In this document: positions 13,447 through 26,322 of the stretch, piece after piece | Position numbering within the stretch: position 1 is the stretch's first letter | How the letters are laid out: every line of letters starts with the position of its first letter | From: Auanema rhodensis | Lineage: Eukaryota; Nematoda; Chromadorea; Rhabditida; Rhabditidae | Direction of reading: 5' to 3' | Length of the DNA stretch: 64,000 nucleotides | Assembly: GCA_964057225.1 (NCBI GenBank) | Contig: OZ059899.1 | Location: forward strand, 9,300,001-9,364,000 | The notes under the pieces: generated by a model | Told to the model about the DNA's origin: nothing | Database searches by the model: none | What the model saw: only the letters and a program-made list of their open reading frames with translations | Program-made: the position numbers and the translations under genes

Positions 13447-13984
13447 TAAATTTTTTTCATTTCACTTGTCATTTACAAAAATCGAATTTATTTTTTTCAA
13501 TGATTTTTTTTTGCAATGTGTCATAAGAATTACACAGTTGAACAAAACGTTTTTTAAGAATTTTCTTTGTTGTCAACATATATATTTTCCTGGAATTCGA
13601 AAGCATTCGGGATGGAAATTAGAAAGAAAAGAACTAGTTTTTCCTACTTTAAAACAAACAATAAGAAATAAAATGAAAAAGATTGTTAGATATCCAATTT
13701 AAACTTATACATTTGCTTCGATAAAGAGCCTATTAGATTGAAATTTTATGTCTTACAGTTCTCCAACAGAACAGACTGATCCTGATTTTTCTACGATTAC
13801 ATAAAACTCTCGTTTGATATAAAAAAAGGAGAGGAATAACGTTTCCAGGATGTCAAGGATATCGAATCTAGTGATATTGTAGAAAAATGTAATGTCAGCT
13901 CCATAGGTTTTCTCCTAATTTCTCTCATCACAATTGTCTTAGTTTTTTTTTCTCATAAGAGTTTCTGAAATCTTAGTTGAACAA

Positions 13985-14057
13985 GGCCGCGTGGCGCAAT
14001 GGATAACGCGTCTGCCTACGGAGCAGAAGATTGTAGGTTCGAATCCTGCCGTGGTCG
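13985..14057 (+). tRNA. tRNA-Arg (ACG)
   Basis: Consensus copy; middle of the 611-bp triplet. Confidence 0.95.
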
Positions 14058-14595
14058 TAAATTTTTTTCATTTCACTTGTCATTTACAAAAATCGAATTT
14101 ATTTTTTTCAATGATTTTTTTTTGCAATGTGTCATAAGAATTACACAGTTGAACAAAACGTTTTTTAAGAATTTTCTTTGTTGTCAACATATATATTTTC
14201 CTGGAATTCGAAAGCATTCGGGATGGAAATTAGAAAGAAAAGAACTAGTTTTTCCTACTTTAAAACAAACAATAAGAAATAAAATGAAAAAGATTGTTAG
14301 ATATCCAATTTAAACTTATACATTTGCTTCGATAAAGAGCCTATTAGATTGAAATTTTATGTCTTACAGTTCTCCAACAGAACAGACTGATCCTGATTTT
14401 TCTACGATTACATAAAACTCTCGTTTGATATAAAAAAAGGAGAGGAATAACGTTTCCAGGATGTCAAGGATATCGAATCTAGTGATATTGTAGAAAAATG
14501 TAATGTCAGCTCCATAGGTTTTCTCCTAATTTCTCTCATCACAATTGTCTTAGTTTTTTTTTCTCATAAGAGTTTCTGAAATCTTAGTTGAACAA

Positions 14596-14668
14596 GGCCG
14601 CGTGGCGCAATGGATAACGCGTCTACCTACGGAGCAGAAGATTGTAGGTTCGAATCCTGCCGTGGTCG
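14596..14668 (+). tRNA. tRNA-Arg (ACG), G30A
   Basis: G30A opposes C40 in the anticodon stem (A-C mismatch). Private to this copy. Confidence 0.92.
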
Positions 14669-15615
14669 TAAATTTTTTTCATTTCACTTGTCATTTACAA
14701 AAATCGAATTTATTTTTTTCAATGATTTTTTTTTGCAATGTGTCATAAGAATTACACAGTTGAACAAAACGTTTTTTAAGAATTTTCTTTGTTGTCAACA
14801 TATATATTTTCCTGGAATTCGAAAGCATTTGGGATGGAAATTAGAAAGAAAAAACTAGTTTTTCCTACTTTAAAACAAACAATAAGAAATAAAATGAAAA
14901 AGATTGTTAGATATCCAATTTAAACTTATACATTTACTTCGATAAAGAGCCTATTAGATTGAAATTTTATGTCTTACAGTTCTCCAACAGAACAGACTGA
15001 TCCTGATTTTTCTACGATTACATAAAACTCTCGTTTGATATAAAAAAAGGAGAGGAATAACGTTTCCAGGATGTCAAGGATATCGAATCTAGTGATATTG
15101 TAGAAAAATGTAATGTCAGCTCCATAGGTTTTCTCCTAATTTCTCTCATCACAATTGTCTTAGTTTTTTTTCTCATAAGAGTTTCTGAAATCTTAGGTGA
15201 ACAAGGCCGTATATAATTTCCTGGAATTCGAAAGCATTTGGGATGGAATTTAGAAAGTAATGAACTAGTTTTTCCTACTTTAAAACAAACAATAAGAAAT
15301 AAAATGAAAAAGATTGTTAGATATCCAATTTAAACTTATACATTTACTTCGATAAAAAGCCTATTAGATTGAAATTCTATGTCTTACAGTTCTCCAACAG
15401 AACAGACTGATCCTGATTTTTCTACGATTACATAAAACTCTCGTTTGATATAAAAAAAGGAGAGGAATAACGTTTCCAGGATGTCAAGGATATCGAATCT
15501 AGTGATATTGTAGAAAAATGTAATGTCAGCTCCATAGGTTTTCTCCTAATTTCTCTCATCACAATTGTCTTAGTTTTTTTTTCTCATAAGAGTTTCTGAA
15601 ATCTTAGTTGAACAA

Positions 15616-15688
15616 GGCCGCGTGGCGCAATGGATAACGCGTCTGCCTACGGAGCAGAAGATTGTAGGTTCGAATCCTGCCGTGGTCG
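15616..15688 (+). tRNA. tRNA-Arg (ACG)
   Basis: Consensus copy preceded by a single short unit. Confidence 0.95.
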
Positions 15689-16226
15689 TAAATTTTTTTC
15701 ATTTCACTTGTCATTTACAAAAATCGAATTTATTTTTTTCAATGATTTTTTTTTGCAATGTGTCATAAGAATTACACAGTTGAACAAAACGTTTTTTAAG
15801 AATTTTCTTTGTTGTCAACATATATATTTTCCTGGAATTCGAAAGCATTCGGGATGGAAATTAGAAAGAAAAGAACTAGTTTTTCCTACTTTAAAACAAA
15901 CAATAAGAAATAAAATGAAAAAGATTGTTAGATATCCAATTTAAACTTATACATTTGCTTCGATAAAGAGCCTATTAGATTGAAATTTTATGTCTTACAG
16001 TTCTCCAACAGAACAGACTGATCCTGATTTTTCTACGATTACATAAAACTCTCGTTTGATATAAAAAAAGGAGAGGAATAACGTTTCCAGGATGTCAAGG
16101 ATATCGAATCTAGTGATATTGTAGAAAAATGTAATGTCAGCTCCATAGGTTTTCTCCTAATTTCTCTCATCACAATTGTCTTAGTTTTTTTTTCTCATAA
16201 GAGTTTCTGAAATCTTAGTTGAACAA

Positions 16227-16299
16227 GGCCGCGTGGCGCAATGGATAACGCGTCTGCCTACGGAGCAGAAGATTGTAGGTTCGAATCCTGCCGTGGTCG
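16227..16299 (+). tRNA. tRNA-Arg (ACG)
   Basis: Consensus copy; start of a further 1429-bp interval. Confidence 0.95.
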
Positions 16300-17655
16300 T
16301 AAATTTTTTTCATTTCACTTGTCATTTACAAAAATCGAATTTATTTTTTTCAATGATTTTTTTTTGCAATGTGTCATAAGAATTACACAGTTGAACAAAA
16401 CGTTTTTTAAGAATTTTCTTTGTTGTCAACATATATATTTTCCTGGAATTCGAAAGCATTTGGGATGGAAATTAGAAAGAAAAAACTAGTTTTTCCTACT
16501 TTAAAACAAACAATAAGAAATAAAATGAAAAAGATTGTTAGATATCCAATTTAAACTTATACATTTACTTCGATAAAGAGCCTATTAGATTGAAATTTTA
16601 TGTCTTACAGTTCTCCAACAGAACAGACTGATCCTGATTTTTCTACGATTACATAAAACTCTCGTTTGATATAAAAAAAGGAGAGGAATAACGTTTCCAG
16701 GATGTCAAGGATATCGAATCTAGTGATATTGTAGAAAAATGTAATGTCAGCTCCATAGGTTTTCTCCTAATTTCTCTCATCACAATTGTCTTAGTTTTTT
16801 TTCTCATAAGAGTTTCTGAAATCTTAGGTGAACAAGGCCGTATATAATTTCCTGGAATTCGAAAGCATTTGGGATGGAATTTAGAAAGTAATGAACTAGT
16901 TTTTCCTACTTTAAAACAAACAATAAGAAATAAAATGAAAAAGATTGTTAGATATCCAATTTAAACTTATACACTTACTTCGATAAAGAGCCTATTAGAT
17001 TGAAATTTTATGTCTTACAGTTCTCCAACAGAACAGACTGATCCTGATTTCTCTATGATTACATAAAACTCCCGTTTGATATAAAAAAAGGAGAGGAATA
17101 ACGTTTCCAGGATGTCAAGGATATCGAATCTAGTGATATTGTAGAGAAATGTAATGTCAGCTTCATAGCTTTTCTCTTGATTTCTCTCATCACAATTGTC
17201 TTAGTTTTTTTCTCATAAGAGTTTCTGAAATCTTAGGTGAACAAGGCCGTATAAAATTTCCTGGAATTCAAAAACATTTGGGATGGAAATTAGAAAGAAA
17301 AGAACTAGTTTTTCCTACTTTAAAACAAACAATAAGAAATAAAATGAAAAAGATTGTTAGATATCCAATTTAAACTTATACATTTGCTTCGATAAAGAGC
17401 CTATTAGATTGAAATTTTATGTCTTACAGTTCTCCAACAGAACAGACTGATCCTGATTTTTCTACGATTACATAAAACTCTCGTTTGATATAAAAAAAGG
17501 AGAGGAATAACGTTTCCAGGATGTCAAGGATATCGAATCTAGTGATATTGTAGAAAAATGTAATGTCAGCTCCATAGGTTTTCTCCTAATTTCTCTCATC
17601 ACAATTGTCTTAGTTTTTTTTTCTCATAAGAGTTTCTGAAATCTTAGTTGAACAA

Positions 17656-17728
17656 GGCCGCGTGGCGCAATGGATAACGCGTCTGCCTACGGAGCAGAAG
17701 ATTGTAGGTTCGAATCCTGCCGTGGTCG
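17656..17728 (+). tRNA. tRNA-Arg (ACG)
   Basis: Consensus copy; last tRNA before the MULE. Only short units follow it up to 19904. Confidence 0.95.
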
Positions 17729-19904
17729 TAAATTTTTTTCATTTCACTTGTCATTTACAAAAATCGAATTTATTTTTTTCAATGATTTTTTTTTGCAATG
17801 TGTCATAAGAATTACACAGTTGAACAAAACGTTTTTTAAGAATTTTCTTTGTTGTCAACATATATATTTTCCTGGAATTCGAAAGCATTTGGGATGGAAA
17901 TTAGAAAGAAAAAACTAGTTTTTCCTACTTTAAAACAAACATTAAGAAATAAAATGAAAAAGATTGTTAGATATCCAATTTAAACTTATACATTTACTTC
18001 GATAAAGAGCCTATTAGATTGAAATTTTATGTCTTACAGTTCTCCAACAGAACAGACTGATCCTGATTTTTCTACGATTACATAAAACTCTCGTTTGATA
18101 TAAAAAAAGGAGAGGAACAACGTTTCCAGAATGTCAAGGATATCGAATCTAGTGATATTGTAGAAAAATGTAATGTCAGCTCCATAGGTTTTCTCCTAAT
18201 TTCTCTCATCACAATTGTCTTAGTTTTTTTTCTCATAAGAGTTTCTGAAATCTTAGGTGAACAAGGCCGTATATAATTTCCTGGAATTCGAAAGCATTTG
18301 GGATGGAATTTAGAAAGTAATGAACTAGTTTTTCCTACTTTAAAACAAACAATAAGAAATAAAATGAAAAAGATTGTTAGATATCCAATTTAAACTTATA
18401 CATTTACTTCGATAAAGAGCCTATTAGATTGAAACTTTATGTCTTACAGTTCTCCAACAGAACAGACTGATCCTGATTTTTCTACGATTACATAAAACTC
18501 TCGTTTGATATGAAAAAAGGAGAGGATTAACGTTTCCAGGATGTCAATGATATTGAATCTAGTGATATTGTAGAAAAATGTAATGTCAGCTCCATAGGTT
18601 TTCTCTTAATTTCTCTCATCACAATTGTCTTAGTTTTTTTCTCATAAGAGTTTCTGAAATCTTAGGTGAACAAGGCCGTATAAAATTTCCTGGAATTCAA
18701 AAACATTTGGGATGGAAATTAGAAAGAAAAGAACTAGTTTTTCCTACATTAAAACAAACAATAAGAAATAGAATGAAAAAGATTGTTAGATATCCAATTT
18801 AAACTTATACATTTACTTCGATAAAGAGCCTATTAGATTGAAATTTTATGTCTTACAGTTCTCCAACAGAACAGACTGATCCTGATTTTTCTACGATTAC
18901 ATAAAACTCTCGTTTGATATGAAAAAAGGAGAGGAATAACGTTTCCAGGATGTCAATGATATTGAATCTAGTGATATTGTAGAAAAATGTAATGTCAGCT
19001 CCATAGGTTTTCTCTTAATTTCTCTCATCACAATTGTCTTAGTTTTTTTCTCATAAGAGTTTCTGAAATCTTAGGTGAACAAGGCCGTATAAAATTTCCT
19101 GGAATTCAAAAGCATTTGGGATGGAAATTAGAAAGAAAAGAACTAGTTTTTCCTACTTTAAAACAAACAATAAGAAATAAAATGAAAAGATTGTTAGATA
19201 TCCAATTTAAACTTATACATTTACTTCGATAAAGAGCCTATTAGATTGAAATTTTATGTCTTACAGTTCTCCAACAGAACAGACTGATCCTGATTTTTCT
19301 ACGATTACATAAAACTCTCGTTTGATATAAAACAAGGAGAGGAACAACGTTTCCAGGATGTCAAGGATATCGAATCTAGTGATATTGTAGAAAAATGTAA
19401 TGTCAGCTCCATAGGTTTTCTCCTAATTTCTCTCATCACAATTGTCTTAGTTTTTTTCTCATAAGAGTTTCTGAAATCTTAGGTGAACAAGGCCGTATAT
19501 AATTTCCTGGAATTCAAAAACATTTGGGATGGAAATTAGAAAGAAAAGAACTAGTTTTTCCTACATTAAAACAAACAATAAGAAATAAAATGAAAAAGAT
19601 TGTTAGATATCCAATTTAAACTTATACATTTACTTCGATAAAAAGCCTATTAGATTGAAATTCTATGTCTTACAGTTCTCCAACAGAACAGACTGATCCT
19701 GATTTTTCTACGATTACATAAAACTCTCGTTTGATATAAAAAAAGGAGAGGAATAACGTTTCCAGGATGTCAAGGATATCGAATCTAGTGATATTGTAGA
19801 AAAATGTAATGTCAGCTCCATAGGTTTTCTCCTAATTTCTCTCATCACAATTGTCTTAGTTTTTTTTTCTCATAAGAGTTTCTGAAATCTTAGTTGAACA
19901 AGGC

Positions 19905-20025
19905 GGCCTTTAAACATTGACCCAAATCACAAAGACCCAATGATTACCCCATCCTCACCCGTTGTTGGAAATATCACAAGCACCCCTGTACACAATACCC
20001 CATTATGACCCTATCACGTACACCC
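19905..20025 (+). repeat. MULE left terminal inverted repeat
   Basis: Begins GGC and ends at CGTACACCC. It pairs with 23265-23385 with about ten mismatches in 121 positions. Confidence 0.92.
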
Positions 20026-20086
20026 CTATTTTGTTTACAACGAACACAATTTAAGTAACCGGTATCATTTCCTCAATCAATTGACA

Positions 20087-22585
20087 ATGGTAATAAAGAA
20101 AAAAGATTCTGTAATGGTTGATTATTTACATATATTCAACGAAGGGTTAGCATAACTCATTAATTTTTCTTTATTCGTGTTTTAGGTTCACTTTTGATGA
20201 GGTTCTTCCAAGCATTCCATATCATGAAGTATTCCAAAAAGGTACAACAATCACTTACATTGTTCAGAAAGATGCTTTCAAGCATATTTTGGATATAACG
20301 CAAGATTGGTACAGTCCCTGGTCAGGATGCGGTTGTATGTTTTCAAAAGTTCTATTAAAACTAAATTCCTTGTTTAAGATAATGAGAAAAAAATGCTAGT
20401 CTCTTTCAAAACTAAAACTAATCCCAAAAATCTTATTTTTGACGACAATTCCCAAACGTATATAGCCGTTGATTTCGAAAATGATGTGAAACTGAAAATT
20501 TTCAAAAACCAACACCCGAAAAATTGTTTTCTGAGACGAGAAGTAGATAATACTGCATTTAAAAGAAAATGTTTATTTTTAGATTGCTTACATCGCGAAT
20601 AAGAACGTTGTATTGACTCCCATCATTTTTTCGTATACTGCAACGGTATTTTGTTATAAATAGTTTTTTTTTAATTATTTAAAGCCTATGAAGAATGACG
20701 TTTTTGTACATTGGGCTAATTGTAAAAAGCGAATTTTGCCGTCTTTATCCATCGATGTAAAATCAGCAATGGAATATCGCACTACTGCTGAGACAAAAAG
20801 ATCTATTTCTGCTTTTCATGAATCTCCAATAAGTACGAAACAAGCACGTAAATTTGTTTTTTTTCAGTTTCACTTATATTATTTTAGATAAACAGTTTAT
20901 CACGCAATGTGAAAAACCATGTTAAGTCCAGATGTGGAAGACGAGAATTAACAGATTCATCGAAATTAATGGATCGCTTTATTAATCATAACTCCCATTT
21001 AGAAGATATGCTCCCCATTAACATGAATCGGCCTGAGAATGGAGGTTAAAAATTACAGAACTTTTAGATATGAATAAGATATGGTCAGACATTGATATGA
21101 AATTTATAATTGGATACCCTGTTGCGATGAAATGTTTCTTGAAAGATTTACCTACTAACTGCGAGTTAAATGAGCATAGAGAAATGGTTGAGCGTTTCAT
21201 GACAATGGAAGAATCAGATGCTGATACTATTTTCAGTTAGTTATTGTTCATTACATAATCATATTCAACACTTAGACAAGCACTTGCAATGGGTAAACAA
21301 ATCAGGTTCATTGCCTGTAATTGGTTCAAGTTTGTTAATTGATACTACTTTTGATTTGAGTGATATGTATCTTACTATTGCATTGGGATTGAGTGAAACA
21401 TTCTTGTGAGTATTATTTTTAATATTATATATAGCATACTTTGTAGAACCAAATCTTCTGGAAAAAATTGTGGCATTATATTAGCTGTGTTGTTTCATAC
21501 AAAGAAGAATAAAGAAGCGCATGAATATTTTGCTCAATATTTAAATTTGAAACTCTACTCTTTTTCGACTGAGAAACGCATTGGCACTATTCTTACAGAT
21601 GGTGAAGAAGCTCTTTCTGTGTACAAATCGGTAATTGATTCTATCAAGACTATTTTGAAGTTGCTCCAGGGACTAGTCATGAAAGATGCACTACATATCC
21701 GCTGCGATATGCATCGTTTACAAAACGTTAAAGAAATTGTTGGTCCTGGAGAGCAGTTCGATAAAATTAAAAATGTGCTGTATGGGTATAAAGAAAAAGT
21801 TGCTTCCAAAATTTTGCTTTTAGTATTGAACAAGTTTTTCAGACATCAGAAGGACTGATATTACTGAAAGGTATCCTTGGAAGTCTAAATTGGAACTCGT
21901 ATGAACGGCGTTGGAATAACTTCAGAGATGGTTGCAAAGGAGGTCTACGAGACTGGTGATACTAGAGTCATGTTCAAATTAAACTTATCAAATTTAGGCT
22001 TGATAAGAACAAAGAATCACTGTTTACTCATAATTCGCTATATTCCAAATTTCTTGCTGGATGGACAACGCAATTTGTAACAACGAACTTATTAGAAAGT
22101 AGAAACAACTATTTGAAAAACCACATAACTAGTTCACTACCTGCACACCGTGTGGCTGATATTTTATTACATCTGCATGAAGGTAGGTGTTCGATAATAT
22201 TGAAAAGTCATTCCTAATTATAGAGGAGGTGAAAAATCGCATCAAAGCAATACGGAATATTTCTGATACAATCACCACTCATAACGTTATCAATGACTAC
22301 CAATGGAAAGCGATGAGCAAAATGGAGAAAAATCATATTTTAAAAAATTTTGGATTAGAAGACTACTTCAACATAGACAAATACATTGAATACCCTTCAT
22401 GGATTCTCAAAGGTTAGAATCATTTAGAAATTTGAACATGGTATAGTTTTCAAGCCGATGGTAAAACTACGGAGGATGCTTTCCTGTCTTCTATTGAAAA
22501 ACTTGTTGTTCACAACACTGACAATAATGCAAAAATCTCATTTGTCATAGAGGATGATAATTTCACAAAGTCGGTGGTGAATTAG
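20087..22585 (+). CDS. MULE transposase, multi-exon
   Basis: DDE transposase of the element. I infer the gene from frame-preserving GT-AG introns of about 40 nt. Introns at 20146-20185, 21406-21446, 21786-21823, 21956-21997, 22183-22223 and 22413-22454 each restore the reading frame. A start at ATG 20087 gives a lysine-rich N terminus. Catalytic candidates are the Asp of DTTF (21341), the Asp of TDGE (21598) and the Glu of LLESRNN (after 22080). A CDMH motif near 21700 fits the Cys/His pair between the second Asp and the Glu in this group. The stop is TAG at 22583. Two regions (about 20850-20890 and 21046-21235) do not join cleanly in my model, so the gene may carry lesions or use other junctions. 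It probably acts on the TIRs of this element. Confidence 0.75.
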
Positions 22586-22769
22586 CATTGTAATTTCAGT
22601 TTGTTAATTACATTTAGTGTTGCTGCCGTTATACTTAAAGAAAATCAGCTTCGTTGTTACTCAATTGAATGTATGAAAAATATCAATTATTCTTATTTTT
22701 TTTGCAAACATATGTATTTAAGCCTAACTTAAGATATGTAATATTCTTTTTCTTATTAGGTTTGTTGTT

Positions 22770-23081
22770 ATGGAAACCCAGGAAAATCAAACAAAAGAAC
22801 ACATCATTGCTGCAATGGAAGTTAAGCGTTCCAACCGAAGTACGAAACAGTGGAGAGCTCAACGAATCACCAACAATGCAGGAAGTAAATACACCAACAG
22901 AAAATTTACAACTTTCTCTAAGAATAACAACCCAAGAACTTTCGATTTTTTGATCAAGTAAGCATTAAACCTCGACTAGACTAAATTTAATTCGTTCATT
23001 ATTAGTAATTCTGTAAATGCTAGTGATTTTAATGAAGAAGATCTCAATAACACATATACGGAATTAGAAACAATGGTCTAA
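22770..23081 (+). CDS. Second MULE gene, 87 codons, one intron (function unknown)
   Basis: ATG 22770 opens a basic reading frame that runs to a strong donor (CAA|GTAAGC at 22958). After a 48-nt intron ending ATTATTAG (23005) it continues in frame through an acidic tail to TAA at 23079-23081. The N-terminal part is rich in Lys, Arg, Asn and Thr; the tail has many Glu and Asp. An acceptor-like TTCTTATTAG lies just before the ATG, so this could also be the last exons of a longer transcript. I recognise no family. Confidence 0.5.
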
Positions 23082-23264
23082 TTAGGAAACTTAGACAATC
23101 TGTTCGTGTTCTTAATAAAAAAATTAGGATATTCTGGTACGGAAAATGATTTTTTTTCGGTTTTCAATCAAATGTCTGTTATATGCATTTTAATTGTTTT
23201 AATAAAGAATTTACTTTAGGATTTGAATTTGTAATTTCTGAAAATATTTTTTTATTTGATTTGT
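23082..23264 (+). other. MULE 3' non-coding segment
   Basis: AT-rich sequence between the last supported exon and the right TIR. I see no coding signal. Confidence 0.6.
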
Positions 23265-23385
23265 GGGTGTACGTGATAGGGTCATAATGGGGTACTGTGT
23301 CCAGGGGTGCTTGTGATATTTCCAACAACGGGTGAGGATGGGGTACTGATTGGGTCTTTGTGACTTGGGTCAATGTGAAAATGCC
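23265..23385 (-). repeat. MULE right terminal inverted repeat
   Basis: Reverse complement begins GGCATTTTCACATTGACCC and mirrors the left repeat over its full 121 bp. Confidence 0.92.
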
Positions 23386-23391
23386 GAACAA

Positions 23392-23464
23392 GGCCGCGTG
23401 GCGCAATGGATAACGCGTCTGCCTACGGAGCAGAAGATTGTAGGTTCGAATCCTGCCGTGGTCG
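23392..23464 (+). tRNA. tRNA-Arg (ACG) rebuilt at a transposon edge
   Basis: Consensus copy whose first three bases (GGC) belong to the MULE target-site duplicate GAACAAGGC. The insertion cut into the tRNA 5' end, but the duplication left this right-hand copy complete. Its 5' flank is now transposon sequence apart from six bases. Confidence 0.95.
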
Positions 23465-25639
23465 TAAATTTTTTTCATTTCACTTGTCATTCATAAAAAT
23501 CGAATTTATTTTTTTCAATGATTTTTTTTTGCAATGTGTCATAAGAATTACACAGTTGAACAAAACGTTTTTTAAGAATTTTCTTCGTTGTCAACATATA
23601 TATTTTCCTGGAATTCGAAAGCATTCGGGATGGAAATTAGAAAGAAAAGAACTAGTTTTTCCTACTTTAAAACAAACAATAAGAAATAAAATGAAAAAGA
23701 TTGTTAGATATCCAATTTAAACTTATACATTTGCTTCGATAAAGAGCCTATTAGATTGAAATTTTATGTCTTACAGTTCTCCAACAGAACAGACTGATCC
23801 TGATTTTTCTACGATTACATAAAACTCTCGTTTGATATAAAAAAAGGAGAGGAATAACGTTTCCAGGATGTCAAGGATATCGAATCTAGTGATATTGTAG
23901 AAAAATGTAATGTCAGCTCCATAGGTTTTCTCCTAATTTCTCTCATCACAATTGTCTTAGTTTTTTTTTCTCATAAGAGTTTCTGAAATCTTAATTGAAC
24001 AAGGCCGTTTAAAATTTCCTGGAATTCAAAAACATTTGGGATGGAAATTAGAAAGAAAAGAACTAGTTTTTCCTACATTAAAACAAACAATAAGAAATAG
24101 AATGAAAAAGATTGTTAGATATCCAATTTAAACTTATACATTTACTTCGATAAAGAGCCTATTAGATTGAAATTTTATGTCTTACAGTTCTCCAACAGAA
24201 CAGACTGATCCTGATTTTTCTACGATTACATAAAACTCTCGTTTGATATGAAAAAAGGAGAGGAATAACGTTTCCAGGATGTCAATGATATTGAATCTAG
24301 TGATATTGTAGAAAAATGTAATGTCAGCTCCATAGGTTTTCTCTTAATTTCTCTCATCACAATTGTCTTAGTTTTTTTCTCATAAGAGTTTCTGAAATCT
24401 TAGGTGAACAAGGCCGTATAAAATTTCCTGGAATTCAAAAGCATTTGGGATGGAAATTAGAAAGAAAAGAACTAGTTTTTCCTACTTTAAAACAAACAAT
24501 AAGAAATAAAATGAAAAGATTGTTAGATATCCAATTAAAACTTATACATTTACTTCGATAAAGAGCCTATTAGATTGAAATTTTATGTCTTACAGTTCTC
24601 CAACAGAACAGACTGATCCTGATTTTTCTACGATTACATAAAACTCTCGTTTGATATAAAACAAGGAGAGGAACAACGTTTCCAGGATGTCAAGGATATC
24701 GAATCTAGTGATATTGTAGAAAAATGTAATGTCAGCTCCATAGGTTTTCTCCTAATTTCTCTCATCACAATTGTCTTAGTTTTTTTCTCATAAGAGTTTC
24801 TGAAATCTTAGGTGAACAAGGCCGTATAAAATTTCCTGGAATTCAAAAACATTTGGGATGGAAATTAGAAAGAAAAGAACTAGTTTTTCCTACATTAAAA
24901 CAAACAATAAGAAATAAAATGAAAAAGATTGTTAGATATCCAATTTAAACTTATACATTTACTTCGATAAAAAGCCTATTAGATTGAAATTCTATGTCTT
25001 ACAGTTCTCCAACAGAACAGACTGATCCTGATTTTTCTACGATTACATAAAACTCTCGTTTGATATAAAAAAAGGAGAGGAATAACGTTTCCAGGATGTC
25101 AAGGATATCGAATCTAGTGATATTGTAGAAAAATGTAATGTCAGCTCCATAGGTTTTCTCCTAATTTCTCTCATCACAATTGTCTTAGTTTTTTTCTCAT
25201 AAGAGTTTCTGAAATCTTAGGTGAACAAGGCCGTATAAAATTTCCTGGAATTCAAAAACATTTGGGATGGAAATTAGAAAGAAAAGAACTAGTTTTCCCT
25301 ACATTAAAACAAACAATAAGAAATCAAATGAAAAAGATTGTTAGATATCCAATTTAAACTTATACATTTACTTCGATAAAAAGCCTATTAGATTGAAATT
25401 CTATGTCTTACAGTTCTCCAACAGAACAGACTGATCCTGATTTTTCTACGATTACATAAAACTCTCGTTTGATATAAAAAAAGGAGAGGAATATCGTTTC
25501 CAGGATGTCAAGGATATCGAATCTAGTGATATTGTAGAAAAATGTAATGTCAGCTCCATAGGTTTTCTCCTAATTTCTCTCATCACAATTGTCTTAGTTT
25601 TTTTTTCTCATAAGAGTTTCTGAAATCTTAGTTGAACAA

Positions 25640-25712
25640 GGCCGCGTGGCGCAATGGATAACGCGTCTGCCTACGGAGCAGAAGATTGTAGGTTCGAATC
25701 CTGCCGTGGTCG
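25640..25712 (+). tRNA. tRNA-Arg (ACG)
   Basis: Consensus copy after four short units. The second T run downstream is one base shorter than usual. Confidence 0.95.
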
Positions 25713-26249
25713 TAAATTTTTTTCATTTCACTTGTCATTCATAAAAATCGAATTTATTTTTTTCAATGATTTTTTTTGCAATGTGTCATAAGAATTACAC
25801 AGTTGAACAAAACGTTTTTTAAGAATTTTCTTTGTTGTCAACATATATATTTTCCTGGAATTCGAAAGCATTCGGGATGGAAATTAGAAAGAAAAGAACT
25901 AGTTTTTCCTACTTTAAAACAAACAATAAGAAATAAAATGAAAAAGATTGTTAGATATCCAATTTAAACTTATACATTTACTTCGATAAAGAGCCTATTA
26001 GATTGAAATTTTATGTCTTACAGTTCTCCAACAGAACAGACTGATCCTGATTTTTCTACGATTACATAAAACTCTCGTTTGATATAAAAAAAGGAGAGGA
26101 ATAACGTTTCCAGGATGTCAAGGATATCGAATCTAGTGATATTGTAGAAAAATGTAATGTCAGCTCCATAGGTTTTCTCCTAATTTCTCTCATCACAATT
26201 GTCTTAGTTTTTTTTTCTCATAAGAGTTTCTGAAATCTTAGTTGAACAA

Positions 26250-26322
26250 GGCCGCGTGGCGCAATGGATAACGCGTCTGCCTACGGAGCAGAAGATTGTA
26301 GGTTCGAATCCTGCCGTGGTCG
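26250..26322 (+). tRNA. tRNA-Arg (ACG)
   Basis: Consensus copy, 610 bp after its neighbour. Confidence 0.95.

Larger units (their letters stand above)
1..19904 (+). repeat. tRNA-Arg satellite array, block 1
   Basis: Tandem array of two related units. Full units of about 610 bp consist of a 73-nt tRNA-Arg gene, a 3' T-rich segment, a segment with ATATATATTTTCCTGGAATTC, then about 400 bp shared with the short units. Short units of about 410 bp run from GGCCG (the first 5 nt of the tRNA) straight into TATATATTTTCCTGG. Eighteen full and about 21 short units lie here. Units differ by scattered single-base changes that define subfamilies: for example GTAATGAACTAG versus AAAGAACTAG after the ATTTAGAAA or ATTAGAAA stretch, and TGATATTGAATC versus GGATATCGAATC. 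The block starts inside a unit at base 1 and ends at the 9-bp target duplicate of the MULE (19896-19904). No protein gene is supported here. Confidence 0.97.
19905..23385 (+). mobile_element. MULE (Mutator-like, Phantom-type) DNA transposon
   Basis: A 3481-bp element with 121-bp terminal inverted repeats, flanked by 9-bp duplicates GAACAAGGC (19896-19904 and 23386-23394) that occur once in an uninterrupted unit. Long TIRs and a 9-bp duplicate are typical of the Mutator superfamily (8-10 bp). Inside is a spliced transposase gene with D, D and E motifs, and a second short spliced gene. The assignment to the Phantom branch rests on the DTTF, TDGE and CxxxH pattern and is less certain than the superfamily call. 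Confidence 0.88.

Noticed and set aside
1..19904. CRISPR-like or rDNA-type array
   Set aside because: Units of 410 or 610 bp with no spacers and no rRNA similarity, in a eukaryotic setting with spliced genes.
23179..23490. 103-codon frame on the - strand across the MULE right end
   Set aside because: It crosses the TIR, the target duplicate and the tRNA, so it is a chance frame over a transposon junction.
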